Notes under the pieces: model-generated
Database searches by the model: none
Told to the model about the DNA's origin: nothing
What the model saw: only the letters and a program-made list of their open reading frames with translations
Assembly (NCBI RefSeq): GCF_001681715.1
Contig: NZ_LNWY01000013.1
Span: 19,522-83,521 of the forward strand
Origin: Tritonibacter mobilis
GTDB lineage: Bacteria > Pseudomonadota > Alphaproteobacteria > Rhodobacterales > Rhodobacteraceae
Direction: 5' to 3'
DNA: 64,000 nucleotides
Made by a program: the position numbers and the translations under genes
In this document: piece by piece, positions 29,610-38,196 of the stretch
Position numbering within the stretch: position 1 is the stretch's first letter
Layout: each line of letters starts with the position of its first letter

Positions 29610-31214
29610 TTACATGCGGAACACGCCAAAGCGTGTGTCCTCGATGGGGGCGTTGAGGGCGGCGCTGAGCGACAGTGACAGCACATCGCGGCTTTTGCGT
29701 GGGTCGATAATGCCGTCATCCCAAAGCCTTGCCGAGGCATAGAGCGGGTGGCTTTGTTCGGCGAACATGTCGATGGTGGGCTGTTTGAACTGCGCCTCTT
29801 CTTCAGCGGACCATGTGCCACCCTGCCGTTCGATGGCGTCGCGCTTCACCGTGGCCAGAACGCCCGCCGCCTGCTCGCCGCCCATCACGGAGATGCGCGA
29901 GTTGGGCCATGTCCAGAGGAACCGAGGGCTATAGGCGCGCCCCGCCATGCCGTAGTTTCCGGCGCCAAAGGAGCCGCCGACCAGCATGGTGATCTTGGGC
30001 ACGTTGGTGGAGGCTACCGCCGTTACCATCTTGGCGCCGTGGCGGGCGATGCCTTCGTTTTCGTATTTGCGACCCACCATGAAACCGGTGATGTTTTGCA
30101 GGAAGACCAGCGGGATCTTGCGCTGGCTGCAGAGTTCCACGAAATGCGCGCCCTTTTGTGCGGCCTCAGAGAAGAGCACGCCGTTGTTGGCGATGATGCC
30201 AATCGGGCAGCCCTTGAGGTGGGCAAAGCCGGTGACCAGCGTTTCGCCAAAGCGGGGTTTGAACTCATCAAAGCGCGAACCATCCACGAGACGCGCGATC
30301 ACCTCGCGGATGTCATAGGGCGTGCGCAGATCGCCCGGCACCACGCCAAGGATTTCCTCGGGGTCATAGGCGGGCTCTTCGGGGCTCTGCCAGTTCACGC
30401 CTTGGGGTTTGGTGCGATTGAGATGGCTGACCGCGCGCCGCGCGAGGGCCAGCGCATGGGCGTCATCCTCAGCGAGGTAATCCGCGACGCCCGAAAGCCG
30501 CGTGTGCACATCCCCGCCGCCCAGATCCTCGGCCGAGACGACCTCGCCCGTGGCGGCCTTCACCAGCGGCGGGCCTGCAAGGAAGATGGTGCCCTGCTCC
30601 TTAACGATGATGGTGACGTCGGACATTGCCGGCACATAAGCACCACCTGCGGTACAGGAGCCCATGACAACGGCGATCTGCGGAATGCCCTTGGCCGACA
30701 TCCGCGCCTGATTGTAGAAGATGCGGCCAAAGTGGTCGCGGTCGGGAAAGACCTCATCCTGCTGCGGCAGGTTGGCACCGCCACTGTCCACCAGATAGAC
30801 GCAAGGAAGGTTGTTTTCCTCGGCAATCTCCTGCGCGCGCAGGTGTTTTTTCACCGTCATCGGGAAATAGGTGCCGCCTTTCACGGTGGCGTCGTTGCAG
30901 ACCACCATGACCTCCTGACCGTGGACGCGCCCGATGCCTGCGATCACGCCTGCCGCCGGGGCTGCGCCGTCATACATGCCATGAGCCGCCGTCGCGCCGA
31001 CCTCCAAAAAGGGCGAGCCGGGATCAAGCAGGTTCGCCACCCGGCGGCGCGGCAGCATCTTGCCGCGGCTTTCATGACGGGCACGGGATTTCTCGCCCCC
31101 GCCCAAGCGCGCGGCCTCGGCGGCCTCGCTGATCTCGGCCAGTGCGGAGAGATGGGCAGCTTTGTTTGCCTTGAACCCTTCAGAGGAGGGCATTGCCTTG
31201 GATTGAAGTTTCAT
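29610..31214 (-). CDS. liuB: Methylcrotonyl-CoA carboxylase carboxyltransferase (beta) subunit
   Basis: A 534-residue crotonase-superfamily carboxyltransferase. Segments typical of MCC beta include [20 protein letters not shown] near residue 140, [20 protein letters not shown], and [20 protein letters not shown] plus [18 protein letters not shown] in the second half. It transfers the carboxyl from biotin-LiuD to 3-methylcrotonyl-CoA. The ATG overlaps the stop of the small zinc-ribbon gene, and its GGAGGAACT ribosome-binding site lies inside that gene. Confidence 0.95.
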   Translation of the reverse strand: MKLQSKAMPSSEGFKANKAAHLSALAEISEAAEAARLGGGEKSRARHESRGKMLPRRRVANLLDPGSPFLEVGATAAHGMYDGAAPAAGVIAGIGRVHGQEVMVVCNDATVKGGTYFPMTVKKHLRAQEIAEENNLPCVYLVDSGGANLPQQDEVFPDRDHFGRIFYNQARMSAKGIPQIAVVMGSCTAGGAYVPAMSDVTIIVKEQGTIFLAGPPLVKAATGEVVSAEDLGGGDVHTRLSGVADYLAEDDAHALALARRAVSHLNRTKPQGVNWQSPEEPAYDPEEILGVVPGDLRTPYDIREVIARLVDGSRFDEFKPRFGETLVTGFAHLKGCPIGIIANNGVLFSEAAQKGAHFVELCSQRKIPLVFLQNITGFMVGRKYENEGIARHGAKMVTAVASTNVPKITMLVGGSFGAGNYGMAGRAYSPRFLWTWPNSRISVMGGEQAAGVLATVKRDAIERQGGTWSAEEEAQFKQPTIDMFAEQSHPLYASARLWDDGIIDPRKSRDVLSLSLSAALNAPIEDTRFGVFRM

Positions 31215-31549
31215 AGTTCCTCCACTTCAAAGAAGAAGTTCATGATAGATTTCGACCACAGTTGCCAAACAACAAGGAATGCCGTGAAGAAGGACAACCC
31301 CACCACAAGCCCAGCACCACCGAGAAACAAGAACGCAGAGATAGCCAGCACCGGAACCCCAACCTGAATCAAAACTAGCTCCGTCTCGGCTAGTCTCGAC
31401 TTCAACCGCAGCCTCGCCCCACAGTTTGGGCACCCTGAAAACTTCTGCATTGGCACGAAATTCAGGCCACCCTTAAAAGTTGTTCTAAGCGCAAAATTGT
31501 TCTGTGCGGCTCCGCAACGTGGACAGCTTAGATCAGATTTACCAAACAA
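31211..31549 (-). CDS. Zinc-ribbon membrane protein inserted in the liu operon
   Basis: A 112-residue protein of unknown function. The N-terminus has two CxxC pairs 27 residues apart (SCPRCGAAQ at 8-16, GCPNCGARL at 39-47), a four-cysteine zinc ribbon, followed by two membrane helices ([20 protein letters not shown] and [19 protein letters not shown]) and an acidic end. The start is a TTG at 31549, supported by GGAGGAAGG overlapping the acyl-CoA synthetase stop; no ATG is available before residue 33. The gene is visibly AT-richer than its neighbours (many AAG/AAC/TTT codons), suggesting recent acquisition, yet it is tightly nested: 2 nt after the synthetase gene and 4-nt overlap with liuB. 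Confidence 0.65.
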   Translation of the reverse strand: MFGKSDLSCPRCGAAQNNFALRTTFKGGLNFVPMQKFSGCPNCGARLRLKSRLAETELVLIQVGVPVLAISAFLFLGGAGLVVGLSFFTAFLVVWQLWSKSIMNFFFEVEEL

Positions 31550-31551
31550 GT

Positions 31552-33081
31552 TTATCTACCTTCCTCCCCCGCAGCCCGCGCCTTGAGTTCCTTACGGATC
31601 ACCTTGCCCGTGACCGTCATCGGCAGGGCCTCCAGAAAGGCGATCTCGCGGGGATAGGAATAGCTGGCAAGGCGCTCTTTGACGTAGTCTTGCAGCTCTT
31701 TTTCGCTTGCGGCGTGGTCCGGTTTCAGCACCACATAGGCCTTGACGATCTCGGTACGCAGGGCGTCGGGCTTGCCGACCACACCGACGGTGGCAACGGC
31801 CGGGTGGGTCATCAGGCAATCCTCGATCTCGGAGGGGCCGATACGATAACCGGCAGAGGTGATCACGTCATCCTCACGCCCCACAAAGCGCAGATAGCCC
31901 GTCTCCCAAATGCCGCGATCCCCGGTCACCAGCCAGTCGCCGTGAAACTTCTCGGCGGTGGCGTCGGGGCGGTTCCAGTATTCCAGCATCATAGACCCGG
32001 AACCACGGCGCACCGCCACGTCGCCTTCCTCGCGGGTGGGCTGGCCGTCTGCGTCGATCACCTCGACCACATGCCCCGGCACCGGTTTGCCGATGCAGCC
32101 GGGGCGCACGGGGAAGTCCGCGCCACAGGAGGACACCGTCATATTGCATTCGGTCTGGCCGTAGAATTCGTTGATGGTGACGCCCAGATGATGCTGGCCC
32201 CAAGCGAGCATCTCCGCGCCCAGGGGCTCTCCGCCGGAGGCCACGGAACGCAAGGCCCGAAGCCCCTGCCCCGCCGCTTTCAGCATGCGCAGGGCGGTGG
32301 GGGGAAAGAAGACGTTGCGCACCTCGCCCAAGCGGATCACCTCGGCGCAGGTGTCTGGCGTGAACTTATCAAGCCGCGCGGCCACCACCGGCACGCCCAG
32401 CGCAAGCCCCGGCATGGCGACGTCAAACAGCCCGCCGATCCACGCCCAGTCCGCAGGCGTCCAGAGACAATCACCGGGCTGGCCCAGATGGTCGTGACTG
32501 ATTGACACGCCCGGCAGGTGCCCTGTCAGCATCCGGTGCCCGTGCAAGGCTCCCTTGGGTTTTCCAGTGGTGCCGGAGGTATAGATAATGACCGCCGGGT
32601 CCTCAGATCCAGTATCGGCAAAGGGCACCGTTTCGCCCTCGACGCCAATCTCTGCGGCGATCAGCGGCTCGGCCAGATCGCCAAGCTGCGCCGCGCCCTC
32701 CCGGTCGGTCAGCACATATTTTGCACCTGCATCCTCGACCCGGTTGGCAAGGGCGTCGTGCTGAAACAGTTTAAAGAGCGGCACGGAAATGGCGCCGATC
32801 TTCCAGATCGCCAGATGCGCCGCCGCACACCACGGCGACTGAGACAGGAGCACGCCAACCCGATCACCGGGGGCGACACGTTGCAGCAATGCGCGCGCCA
32901 GACCATCGACCATCACGGCCAGATCACCATGACTCACATCACGGCGGGTCCCGGAGGTGAGGTCGATGATCGCCAGTTTATCACCCGCGTGATCCATCAC
33001 CTGCGCCGCCATATTGAGCCGCTCTGGAATGTCCCAAGCGCCTGCCTCTGTCAGCCCCGGAATGATGCGTTTGGTAGTCAT
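31552..33081 (-). CDS. AMP-binding acyl-CoA synthetase
   Basis: A 509-residue ANL-family enzyme activating a carboxylate to its CoA thioester. The P-loop-like motif IIYTSGTTGKPKGALHGHR is near residue 170; INEFYGQTECN supplies the A5 motif; VTGDRGIWETGYLRFVGRED and the C-terminal lysine segment MTVTGKVIRKELK complete the family pattern. Substrate is not readable from sequence. In the liu cluster, isovalerate or a related branched/short acid (or acetoacetate) is plausible. It heads the leftward operon and is divergent from ompW. Confidence 0.85.
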   Translation of the reverse strand: MTTKRIIPGLTEAGAWDIPERLNMAAQVMDHAGDKLAIIDLTSGTRRDVSHGDLAVMVDGLARALLQRVAPGDRVGVLLSQSPWCAAAHLAIWKIGAISVPLFKLFQHDALANRVEDAGAKYVLTDREGAAQLGDLAEPLIAAEIGVEGETVPFADTGSEDPAVIIYTSGTTGKPKGALHGHRMLTGHLPGVSISHDHLGQPGDCLWTPADWAWIGGLFDVAMPGLALGVPVVAARLDKFTPDTCAEVIRLGEVRNVFFPPTALRMLKAAGQGLRALRSVASGGEPLGAEMLAWGQHHLGVTINEFYGQTECNMTVSSCGADFPVRPGCIGKPVPGHVVEVIDADGQPTREEGDVAVRRGSGSMMLEYWNRPDATAEKFHGDWLVTGDRGIWETGYLRFVGREDDVITSAGYRIGPSEIEDCLMTHPAVATVGVVGKPDALRTEIVKAYVVLKPDHAASEKELQDYVKERLASYSYPREIAFLEALPMTVTGKVIRKELKARAAGEEGR

Positions 33082-33124
33082 GTTTAACCCTGCACGTAGC
33101 GCATAGCTGATATGCGATTTTTCC

Positions 33125-33148
33125 CTGTCTTTCCAAAGGGAAAGACAG
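33125..33148. promoter_or_regulatory. Perfect 10-bp inverted repeat in the acyl-CoA synthetase/ompW intergenic region
   Basis: CTGTCTTTCC and GGAAAGACAG flank AAAG. No T-tract follows on either strand, so it is not a terminator. It lies 43 bp upstream of the leftward synthetase start and 8 bp from the FNR-like box, a good position for an operator of either gene. Confidence 0.5.
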
Positions 33149-33155
33149 AGGTAAT

Positions 33156-33169
33156 TTGATCTGGATCAG
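33156..33169. promoter_or_regulatory. FNR/Crp-type box upstream of ompW
   Basis: TTGATCTGGATCAG fits the FNR/FnrL consensus TTGAT-N4-ATCAA at 9 of 10 defined positions. Its centre lies about 68 bp upstream of the ompW ATG and 81 bp upstream of the divergent synthetase ATG. E. coli ompW is known to respond to FNR, which supports the assignment. Confidence 0.6.
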
Positions 33170-33230
33170 AGATGTCGCGCGGCTGACGTGGCACTGTCGC
33201 GACGTACTGATTGAAGAAGGGATTACCCCC

Positions 33231-33833
33231 ATGAAAACTCTGGTTTCCGCCCTCGCTCTGGGCGTTGCCGCATCGAGCTTCGCCGCCCCTGCCATGGCAC
33301 AATCGCAGGGCGACTGGACCTTCGGTGTCGGGATCATCAACGTGAACCCAAAATCCGACAATGGCACCCTTGCCGGTGCTGCGGCCAAGATTGACGACGA
33401 CACCCAACTGTCGCTCACGGCGGAGTACTTCATCCGCGACAACCTCGGCATCGAGCTTTTGGCAGCCACCCCGTTTGAGCATGACATTGCGCTTGGCGGC
33501 ACCAACATTGGGTCCACCAAACATCTGCCGCCAACCCTGTCGCTGGTCTATCACATCCCCACCAACGGCAAGATCACGCCCTTTGTCGGGTTGGGTGTGA
33601 ACTACACCACCTTCTTCTCGGAAAAGACTGCGCTGGGGCGTCTGGATCTGGACAACAGTTTTGGCCTTGCTGCAACCGTGGGGGCGGATTGGAAAATCTC
33701 TGAGCAGGGCGCGCTGCGTCTGAACGTGCGCTACATGGATATCGACACCGACGCCAAGCTCAACGGGGCCCCCATTGGCACCGCGAGCATTGATCCGATC
33801 ACTGTGGGTGTCTCTTACGTGCACCGCTTCTGA
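33231..33833 (+). CDS. ompW: OmpW-family outer membrane protein
   Basis: A 200-residue eight-stranded beta-barrel protein. The signal peptide MKTLVSALALGVAASSFAAP ends in AMA with cleavage after Ala23. The mature chain has the OmpW pattern (GDWTFGVGIINVNPKSDNG, LELLAATPFEHDI-like strand, FVGLGVNYTTFFSEKTA) and a C-terminal phenylalanine (YVHRF), the usual barrel-insertion signal. The start at 33231 is chosen because the signal peptide begins there; upstream in-frame codons run across the FNR-like box. OmpW proteins form narrow hydrophobic channels. It is monocistronic with its own terminator. Confidence 0.92.
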   Translation: MKTLVSALALGVAASSFAAPAMAQSQGDWTFGVGIINVNPKSDNGTLAGAAAKIDDDTQLSLTAEYFIRDNLGIELLAATPFEHDIALGGTNIGSTKHLPPTLSLVYHIPTNGKITPFVGLGVNYTTFFSEKTALGRLDLDNSFGLAATVGADWKISEQGALRLNVRYMDIDTDAKLNGAPIGTASIDPITVGVSYVHRF

Positions 33834-33883
33834 TCCCTTTCAGATGCCGGGTTGGCCCTGCCCGCCCGGCGTTTGATCCAAGT

Positions 33884-33911
33884 GGCGCCGCCTGCCTGCG
33901 GCGCCTTTTTT
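33884..33911 (+). terminator. Rho-independent terminator after ompW
   Basis: GGCGCCGC and GCGGCGCC form an 8-bp stem with a 6-nt loop, followed by six T. Confidence 0.88.
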
Positions 33912-33953
33912 GTCGCAACCTTCAAAGCGTATTCGCCTGCAATCGGCCCTCTC

Positions 33954-34304
33954 TCAGGTCTGGGGCGTTGTGGGCGGCGTTTGCCCCAGCCTTGTGACAT
34001 CAATCAGCCCACCCAACCAATTGACCTGATAGCGAAACCCCACGTCTTGGGCGGTGCCATCAGGGCGACAGGTGACCACAAGCCACGTCCAGAAACCGGC
34101 GTCTTTTGCGGGCCGCGCCACGCAATCGCTGAGCTTTGCCCGGCCAGCGGCCCCAGAAACCGCGTGATCCGCGAGATATTTTTGCGCGTAATGCGTGATC
34201 ACATCGGACTCGGTGATGCCTTGGCGAATGATGCCATAGCGGAACCCGATGCCGGCCAGCACCAATGCCAGCACCGCAATCGGGATCCAGTAGGCGATCC
34301 GCAT
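33954..34304 (-). CDS. Small membrane-anchored protein downstream of liuA
   Basis: A 116-residue protein with one N-terminal membrane helix (RIAYWIPIAVLALVLAGIGF) and a soluble part of about 90 residues with two cysteines (KLSDCVARPA and VVTCRPDG) and a Trp/Tyr-containing end (FRYQVNWLGGLIDVTRL). No family recognised. Its start overlaps the liuA stop by 1 nt, so it is coupled to isovaleryl-CoA dehydrogenase. The orientation is probably N-in with the domain in the periplasm, which would allow the disulfide. Confidence 0.65.
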   Translation of the reverse strand: MRIAYWIPIAVLALVLAGIGFRYGIIRQGITESDVITHYAQKYLADHAVSGAAGRAKLSDCVARPAKDAGFWTWLVVTCRPDGTAQDVGFRYQVNWLGGLIDVTRLGQTPPTTPQT

Positions 34305-35467
34305 CAGCTCATATGCGACATCAATTCGCGCCCAATCAGCATGCGCCGGATTTCCGATGTGCCCGCGCCGATTTCCATCAGCTTGGCATCGCGGAAGATC
34401 CGACCAACCGGATTGTCGCTCAGATAGCCCGCCCCGCCAAAAGCCTGCACCGCCTGATGCGCCTGCGTCATCGCCACCTCAGAAGCATAGAGGCAGCAGG
34501 CCGCCGCGTCCTGACGGGTCACCGTGCCCTTGTCGCAGGCCTTGGCGACCTCATAGACATAGGCGCGCGCGGTGTTCATCGCGGTGTACATATCGGCGAT
34601 TTTGCCCTGCATCAGCTGGAAGTTTCCGATGGGTTGGCCGAACTGTTTGCGCTCTGCCATATAGGGCATCATCTCATCCATGCATGACGCCATGATCCCG
34701 GTGCCGATGCCTGCCAGCACCACGCGTTCGTAATCCAGACCGGACATCAGGACGCGCACGCCCTTGCCCTCCTCGCCCAGCACGTTTTCAAACGGCACCT
34801 CGACGTCTTCGAACACCAGCTCGGCAGTGTTTGATCCACGCATGCCGAGCTTGTCGAAATGTTTGGAGGTGGAGAACCCTTTGAACTCTTTCTCAATTAG
34901 GAAGGCGGTGATGCCTTTGGAGCCTGCTTCGGGATCGGTCTTGGCATAGACCACCAGCGTGTCCGCGTCAGGACCATTGGTGATCCAGTATTTGTTGCCG
35001 TTCAAAACATAGCGGTCGTTGCGCTTTTCGGCGCGCAGCGACATCGACACCACGTCGGAGCCCGCGCCAGCCTCGGACATTGCCAGCGCGCCAACATGTT
35101 CGCCGGAAATCAGCCGCGGCAGGTATTTTGCCTTTTGCTCGGCGTTGCCGTTGAGCTTGATCTGGTTGACGCAGAGGTTGGAATGCGCGCCGTAAGACAG
35201 CGAAACCGAGGCCGAGGCCCGCGCGATTTCCTCGACCGCGACGGTATGCGCCAGATAGGACATGCCAGCGCCGCCATATTCCTCATCCACGGTGATCCCC
35301 AGAAGGCCCAGCTCGCCCATCTCTTTCCAGAGGTCGGCGGGGAATTCGTTCTTCTGGTCGATCTCCTGCGCCATTGGCTTGACGCGCTCTTGCGCCCAGC
35401 GGTGCACCATGTCGCGCAGGGCGTTTACGTCCTCGCCCAGATCGAATGTCATGCTTGCGTTGAACAT
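34304..35467 (-). CDS. liuA: Isovaleryl-CoA dehydrogenase
   Basis: A 387-residue acyl-CoA dehydrogenase oxidising isovaleryl-CoA to 3-methylcrotonyl-CoA and passing electrons to ETF. The family signatures [18 protein letters not shown] and [20 protein letters not shown] are present. The catalytic base is Glu247 in [15 protein letters not shown], the position that marks isovaleryl-CoA dehydrogenases rather than short-chain types. ATG at 35467 follows GGGAGGAG; a longer frame to 35524 crosses the palindromic operator and is rejected. It forms a small transcription unit separate from the rest of the liu genes, split from them by ompW. Confidence 0.93.
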   Translation of the reverse strand: MFNASMTFDLGEDVNALRDMVHRWAQERVKPMAQEIDQKNEFPADLWKEMGELGLLGITVDEEYGGAGMSYLAHTVAVEEIARASASVSLSYGAHSNLCVNQIKLNGNAEQKAKYLPRLISGEHVGALAMSEAGAGSDVVSMSLRAEKRNDRYVLNGNKYWITNGPDADTLVVYAKTDPEAGSKGITAFLIEKEFKGFSTSKHFDKLGMRGSNTAELVFEDVEVPFENVLGEEGKGVRVLMSGLDYERVVLAGIGTGIMASCMDEMMPYMAERKQFGQPIGNFQLMQGKIADMYTAMNTARAYVYEVAKACDKGTVTRQDAAACCLYASEVAMTQAHQAVQAFGGAGYLSDNPVGRIFRDAKLMEIGAGTSEIRRMLIGRELMSHMS

Positions 35468-35493
35468 TTGCGCGTCTCCTCCCGAGTCACGAT

Positions 35494-35519
35494 ATTTAAT
35501 GAACACTTGTTCAATAAAT
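35494..35519. promoter_or_regulatory. TetR-type palindrome at the liuA promoter
   Basis: ATTTAATGAACA and TGTTCAATAAAT are inverted around CT with one mismatched pair per arm, core TGAACA-CT-TGTTCA. It begins 27 bp upstream of the liuA ATG. A leftward -35-like TTGACC (35543-35538) lies 18 bp from its edge, so the palindrome would cover the -10/start region, the typical place for a repressor such as a TetR-family acyl-CoA sensor. The regulator itself is not in this window. Confidence 0.6.
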
Positions 35520-35744
35520 GCCACAGCCCCGCAGATCGGTCAACGCCGATGTTCGTTCCGCTGCTGCCGCGACGGATTTGTGGACACGCGCGCGGTGGAA
35601 TGGCGGCCTATCGGTCTTTGCGGGTCGAAAACTTCACATTGGATTGATTTTTTAATCAAAGGGTTACTTTTGGTCCCACTTTGGCCATATCCCCTACCAA
35701 TAAGTTACCATAAACAGTTTGGCCCGACGGGAGAGATACGTCTC

Positions 35745-36836
35745 ATGCCGCTTCACAATCTGATTCTGAATGGCACGTTTGACAGCGGTGCTGCGCATTG
35801 GACGGGCAACGATATCGAAGCCTCGTATAATCAGTCGTCCTACATCAGTGGCGGCTCCGGCAACCGCGTGGCGGAACTGGATGGTCATCGTGGCCAGACC
35901 ACGGTCATGCAGCAGAGCTTTAGCGTCGACAATCCGATCACAACGCAGCTGACCTTTGATGTGGCGTTGCGCACGGCCTCCAATTCCAATGCGGGTATTG
36001 AGGGGTTCGAGGTCGAAATCCTTGATGATGCGGGCAATGTTGTCTCGTCTATGACGGTTCTGCCCACCACCAACAGCTTTAATCAGGTGTCGCTGGACAT
36101 CACCTTCCCCGCTGCGGGCGATTACACCCTGCGTTTCACAGAGCTTGGCCCCAACGACAGCCTCGGCGCGATCATCGACAATGTGGAGATGATGGTGTGT
36201 TTTTGCGCAGGCACGCTGATTGAGACTGCACAGGGGCAACGCCACGTTGAGGATCTGCGCCCCGGCGATATGATTGTCACCGCGCGTGGGCTCAGGCCAC
36301 TGCGCTGGATGGGGCGGCGCCCGCTGTCGCGTCAGCACCTCGCGCAGAACCCGAAACTGCGCCCGGTGCGGATTGGACGCGGCGCATTAGGCGGCGGCTT
36401 GCCGCAACAGCCGCTCTATGTCTCACGTCAGCATCGTATGCTGGTGCGCTCGCGGATTGCTGAGCGAATGTTTGGCGAGGCCGAGGTTTTTGTCGCAGCG
36501 GCACGCCTCTTGGATCATCCCGATGTCAGCCTATGCGAGGCGGAGCAGCCGGTGACTTATTTTCACATGCTGTTTGATGCGCATGAGGTGGTCTATGCCA
36601 ATGGCGCGCCGAGCGAGAGTTTTCTGGTCACGGAGCGCTCTCTTTCGGCGGTCACACCGGAGGCACGGGCAGAGATCACCTATCTGTTCCCGGAACTGGC
36701 AGCGGTGGGCGGTGTTTTGACCGCCCCCGCCCGTCCCATTCCACAAAACGCGCGTCAGAAACAATTCATTGCGCGGGCGCTCAAAAACCAACGGGCACTG
36801 CTGGAGCCGTCCATGGTCACGCAAATCGCGGTCTAG
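35745..36836 (+). CDS. Hint-domain protein with N-terminal carbohydrate-binding-like domain
   Basis: A 363-residue protein. Residues 1-150 look like a beta-sandwich of the CBM/PEP-CTERM-neighbour type (LILNGTFDSGAAHWTGNDIE, ending TLRFTELGPNDSLGAIIDNV). At residue 152 a Hint_2 (hedgehog/intein-like) domain starts: CFCAGTLIETAQGQRHVEDL, then LRPGDMIVTARGLRPLRWMG, with the His-containing block YVSRQHRMLVRS (His230). Cys152 is the expected nucleophile for peptide-bond rearrangement. There is no classical signal peptide; roseobacter Hint proteins are usually thought to be exported by other routes. The start at 35745 is favoured by GGGAGAG upstream, and the longer frame to 35262 is antisense to liuA. 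Confidence 0.8.
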   Translation: MPLHNLILNGTFDSGAAHWTGNDIEASYNQSSYISGGSGNRVAELDGHRGQTTVMQQSFSVDNPITTQLTFDVALRTASNSNAGIEGFEVEILDDAGNVVSSMTVLPTTNSFNQVSLDITFPAAGDYTLRFTELGPNDSLGAIIDNVEMMVCFCAGTLIETAQGQRHVEDLRPGDMIVTARGLRPLRWMGRRPLSRQHLAQNPKLRPVRIGRGALGGGLPQQPLYVSRQHRMLVRSRIAERMFGEAEVFVAAARLLDHPDVSLCEAEQPVTYFHMLFDAHEVVYANGAPSESFLVTERSLSAVTPEARAEITYLFPELAAVGGVLTAPARPIPQNARQKQFIARALKNQRALLEPSMVTQIAV

Positions 36837-36848
36837 CGCGACATAGGG

Positions 36849-38066
36849 TCAGCCATCTGCGCCCTGAGCTTGCCAGACCGCGCTGACCTCGGCGCGGATG
36901 ATGCGGGCAATTAGTGCGCAATCCTCAAGGCTGAAGGTCAGCGGCACACGCATGTCTATAATGCCCGCAAGGATACGGTCGCTGTCAGGCAGGCTTTGCG
37001 CCGGAGCATAGCGCCAGCTGTCGTAGCGCGAGGTAAAGGCGACAGGTTCCGGCACACCAAACCATTTTAGCTCCACGCCACGCGCACCGCAGCGTGTCAG
37101 CACCTCCTGGACGGCCTCAGGCGACCAATCCAAGAGCAGGAACTGGATCGAAGAGCCGACATAGACCTCCGCCTCTGGGCGCTCAATCACGGTAAGGCCC
37201 GGCGTGTCGCGCAGACCTGCCTCCAGCGTGCGGTAACGCTCATTCCAGCGATCGACCTGAGTGTTCAGATCACGCAGTTGCGGGCGCAGGATCGCGGCGC
37301 GCAGATTGTCCATTCGGCCCGAAATATTAGGGGTGTCGTATTTTACCCGCTCAAACACCTCAGGTTCAGGTGCCGCCAAATGGCGGGAATAGAGCATATA
37401 AGACCCCGACAGCATAATGGCGCGGGCCGCGACCTCCGCATCATCGGTGATCAGCAGGCCGCCTTCGCCGGAGTTTACGTGTTTGTAGGTCTGACAAGAG
37501 TAACAGCCGATTAATCCATGACGCCCAGACAGCGTGCCATTCCAACTGGCCCCCATGGTGTGGGCGCAATCCTCGATCACCGTGACCCCGGCGGCCGTGC
37601 AGATCTCCATCAGGCGATCCATATCACACAGATGCCCTCGCATATGGCTGAGCATCAAGACCTTGGCGTCCTGCGCCTTCGCCGCCAGATCCTCAAGGTC
37701 GATGGTCAGATCCTCGGTCACACCCACATAGATCGGCGTGCCCCCCACCGAAGCAATCGCCCCCGGCACTGGCGCGAGGGTAAAGGCGTTGGTCAGCACC
37801 TTGTCCCCCTGCCCCACCCCGATGGCGCGCAGCGCGGTGGCGAGCGCATAACCGCCCGATGCCACCGCAAGGCAATATTTTGCCCCCATGATCTGCGCAA
37901 ATTCCTGCTCCAGAAGCGCGGTATCGCCCTGCTCGTCACCGGCAAGGTTGTAGCGGTGAATACGCCCATGGCGCATCACCTCGACGGCGGCGGCGATGGC
38001 CTCCTCGGGGATGGGGTCTTGCTGGGTGAAGTTTCCGGTAAATCGCTCTGTCATAAGCAAAGTCAT
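36849..38066 (-). CDS. DegT/DnrJ/EryC1/StrS-type aminotransferase
   Basis: A 405-residue PLP enzyme of the sugar/amino-aldehyde aminotransferase family. It shows AVASGGYALATALRAIGVGQ (cofactor phosphate loop), GVTVIEDCAHTMGASWNG (the Asp contacting the pyridine), and SCQTYKHVNSGEGGLLIT with the Schiff-base lysine in the KHVNSGEGG context. The Tyr-Lys-His variant differs from the more usual SFHxxK. The partner sugar genes that normally surround this family (dehydratases, epimerases) are absent, so its substrate is unknown. Starts at 38066 or 38054 are both possible; neither has a strong ribosome-binding site. Confidence 0.82.
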   Translation of the reverse strand: MTLLMTERFTGNFTQQDPIPEEAIAAAVEVMRHGRIHRYNLAGDEQGDTALLEQEFAQIMGAKYCLAVASGGYALATALRAIGVGQGDKVLTNAFTLAPVPGAIASVGGTPIYVGVTEDLTIDLEDLAAKAQDAKVLMLSHMRGHLCDMDRLMEICTAAGVTVIEDCAHTMGASWNGTLSGRHGLIGCYSCQTYKHVNSGEGGLLITDDAEVAARAIMLSGSYMLYSRHLAAPEPEVFERVKYDTPNISGRMDNLRAAILRPQLRDLNTQVDRWNERYRTLEAGLRDTPGLTVIERPEAEVYVGSSIQFLLLDWSPEAVQEVLTRCGARGVELKWFGVPEPVAFTSRYDSWRYAPAQSLPDSDRILAGIIDMRVPLTFSLEDCALIARIIRAEVSAVWQAQGADG

Positions 38067-38183
38067 GATCCGCTGCCCGCCCAAGGTCAAGAGCACGCGG
38101 GATGCCAGCTTGCCGCAGGTTTTGCGGTTCCCTCGCCCTTCGGCTCAGGGTAGCTTTGGGCGCAACGATGACCCGAACCCGCG

Positions 38184-38195
38184 AAAGGGCCCTTT
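38184..38195. promoter_or_regulatory. 12-bp palindrome covering the ribosome-binding site of the 38197 gene
   Basis: AAAGGGCCCTTT is a perfect palindrome that includes the AAAGGG ribosome-binding site and ends one base before the ATG. Intermolecular or extended pairing could mask the site; a hairpin on its own would have too small a loop. It may also be coincidental. Confidence 0.35.
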
Positions 38196-38196
38196 T

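Noticed and set aside
33125..33148. Inverted repeat considered as a terminator
   Set aside because: No T-tract on either strand and it lies between two divergent genes, so a terminator makes no sense; kept as a possible operator.
35262..35744. Upstream extension of the Hint-domain gene
   Set aside because: The extra codons are antisense to liuA and its promoter palindrome; a good start with GGGAGAG exists at 35745.
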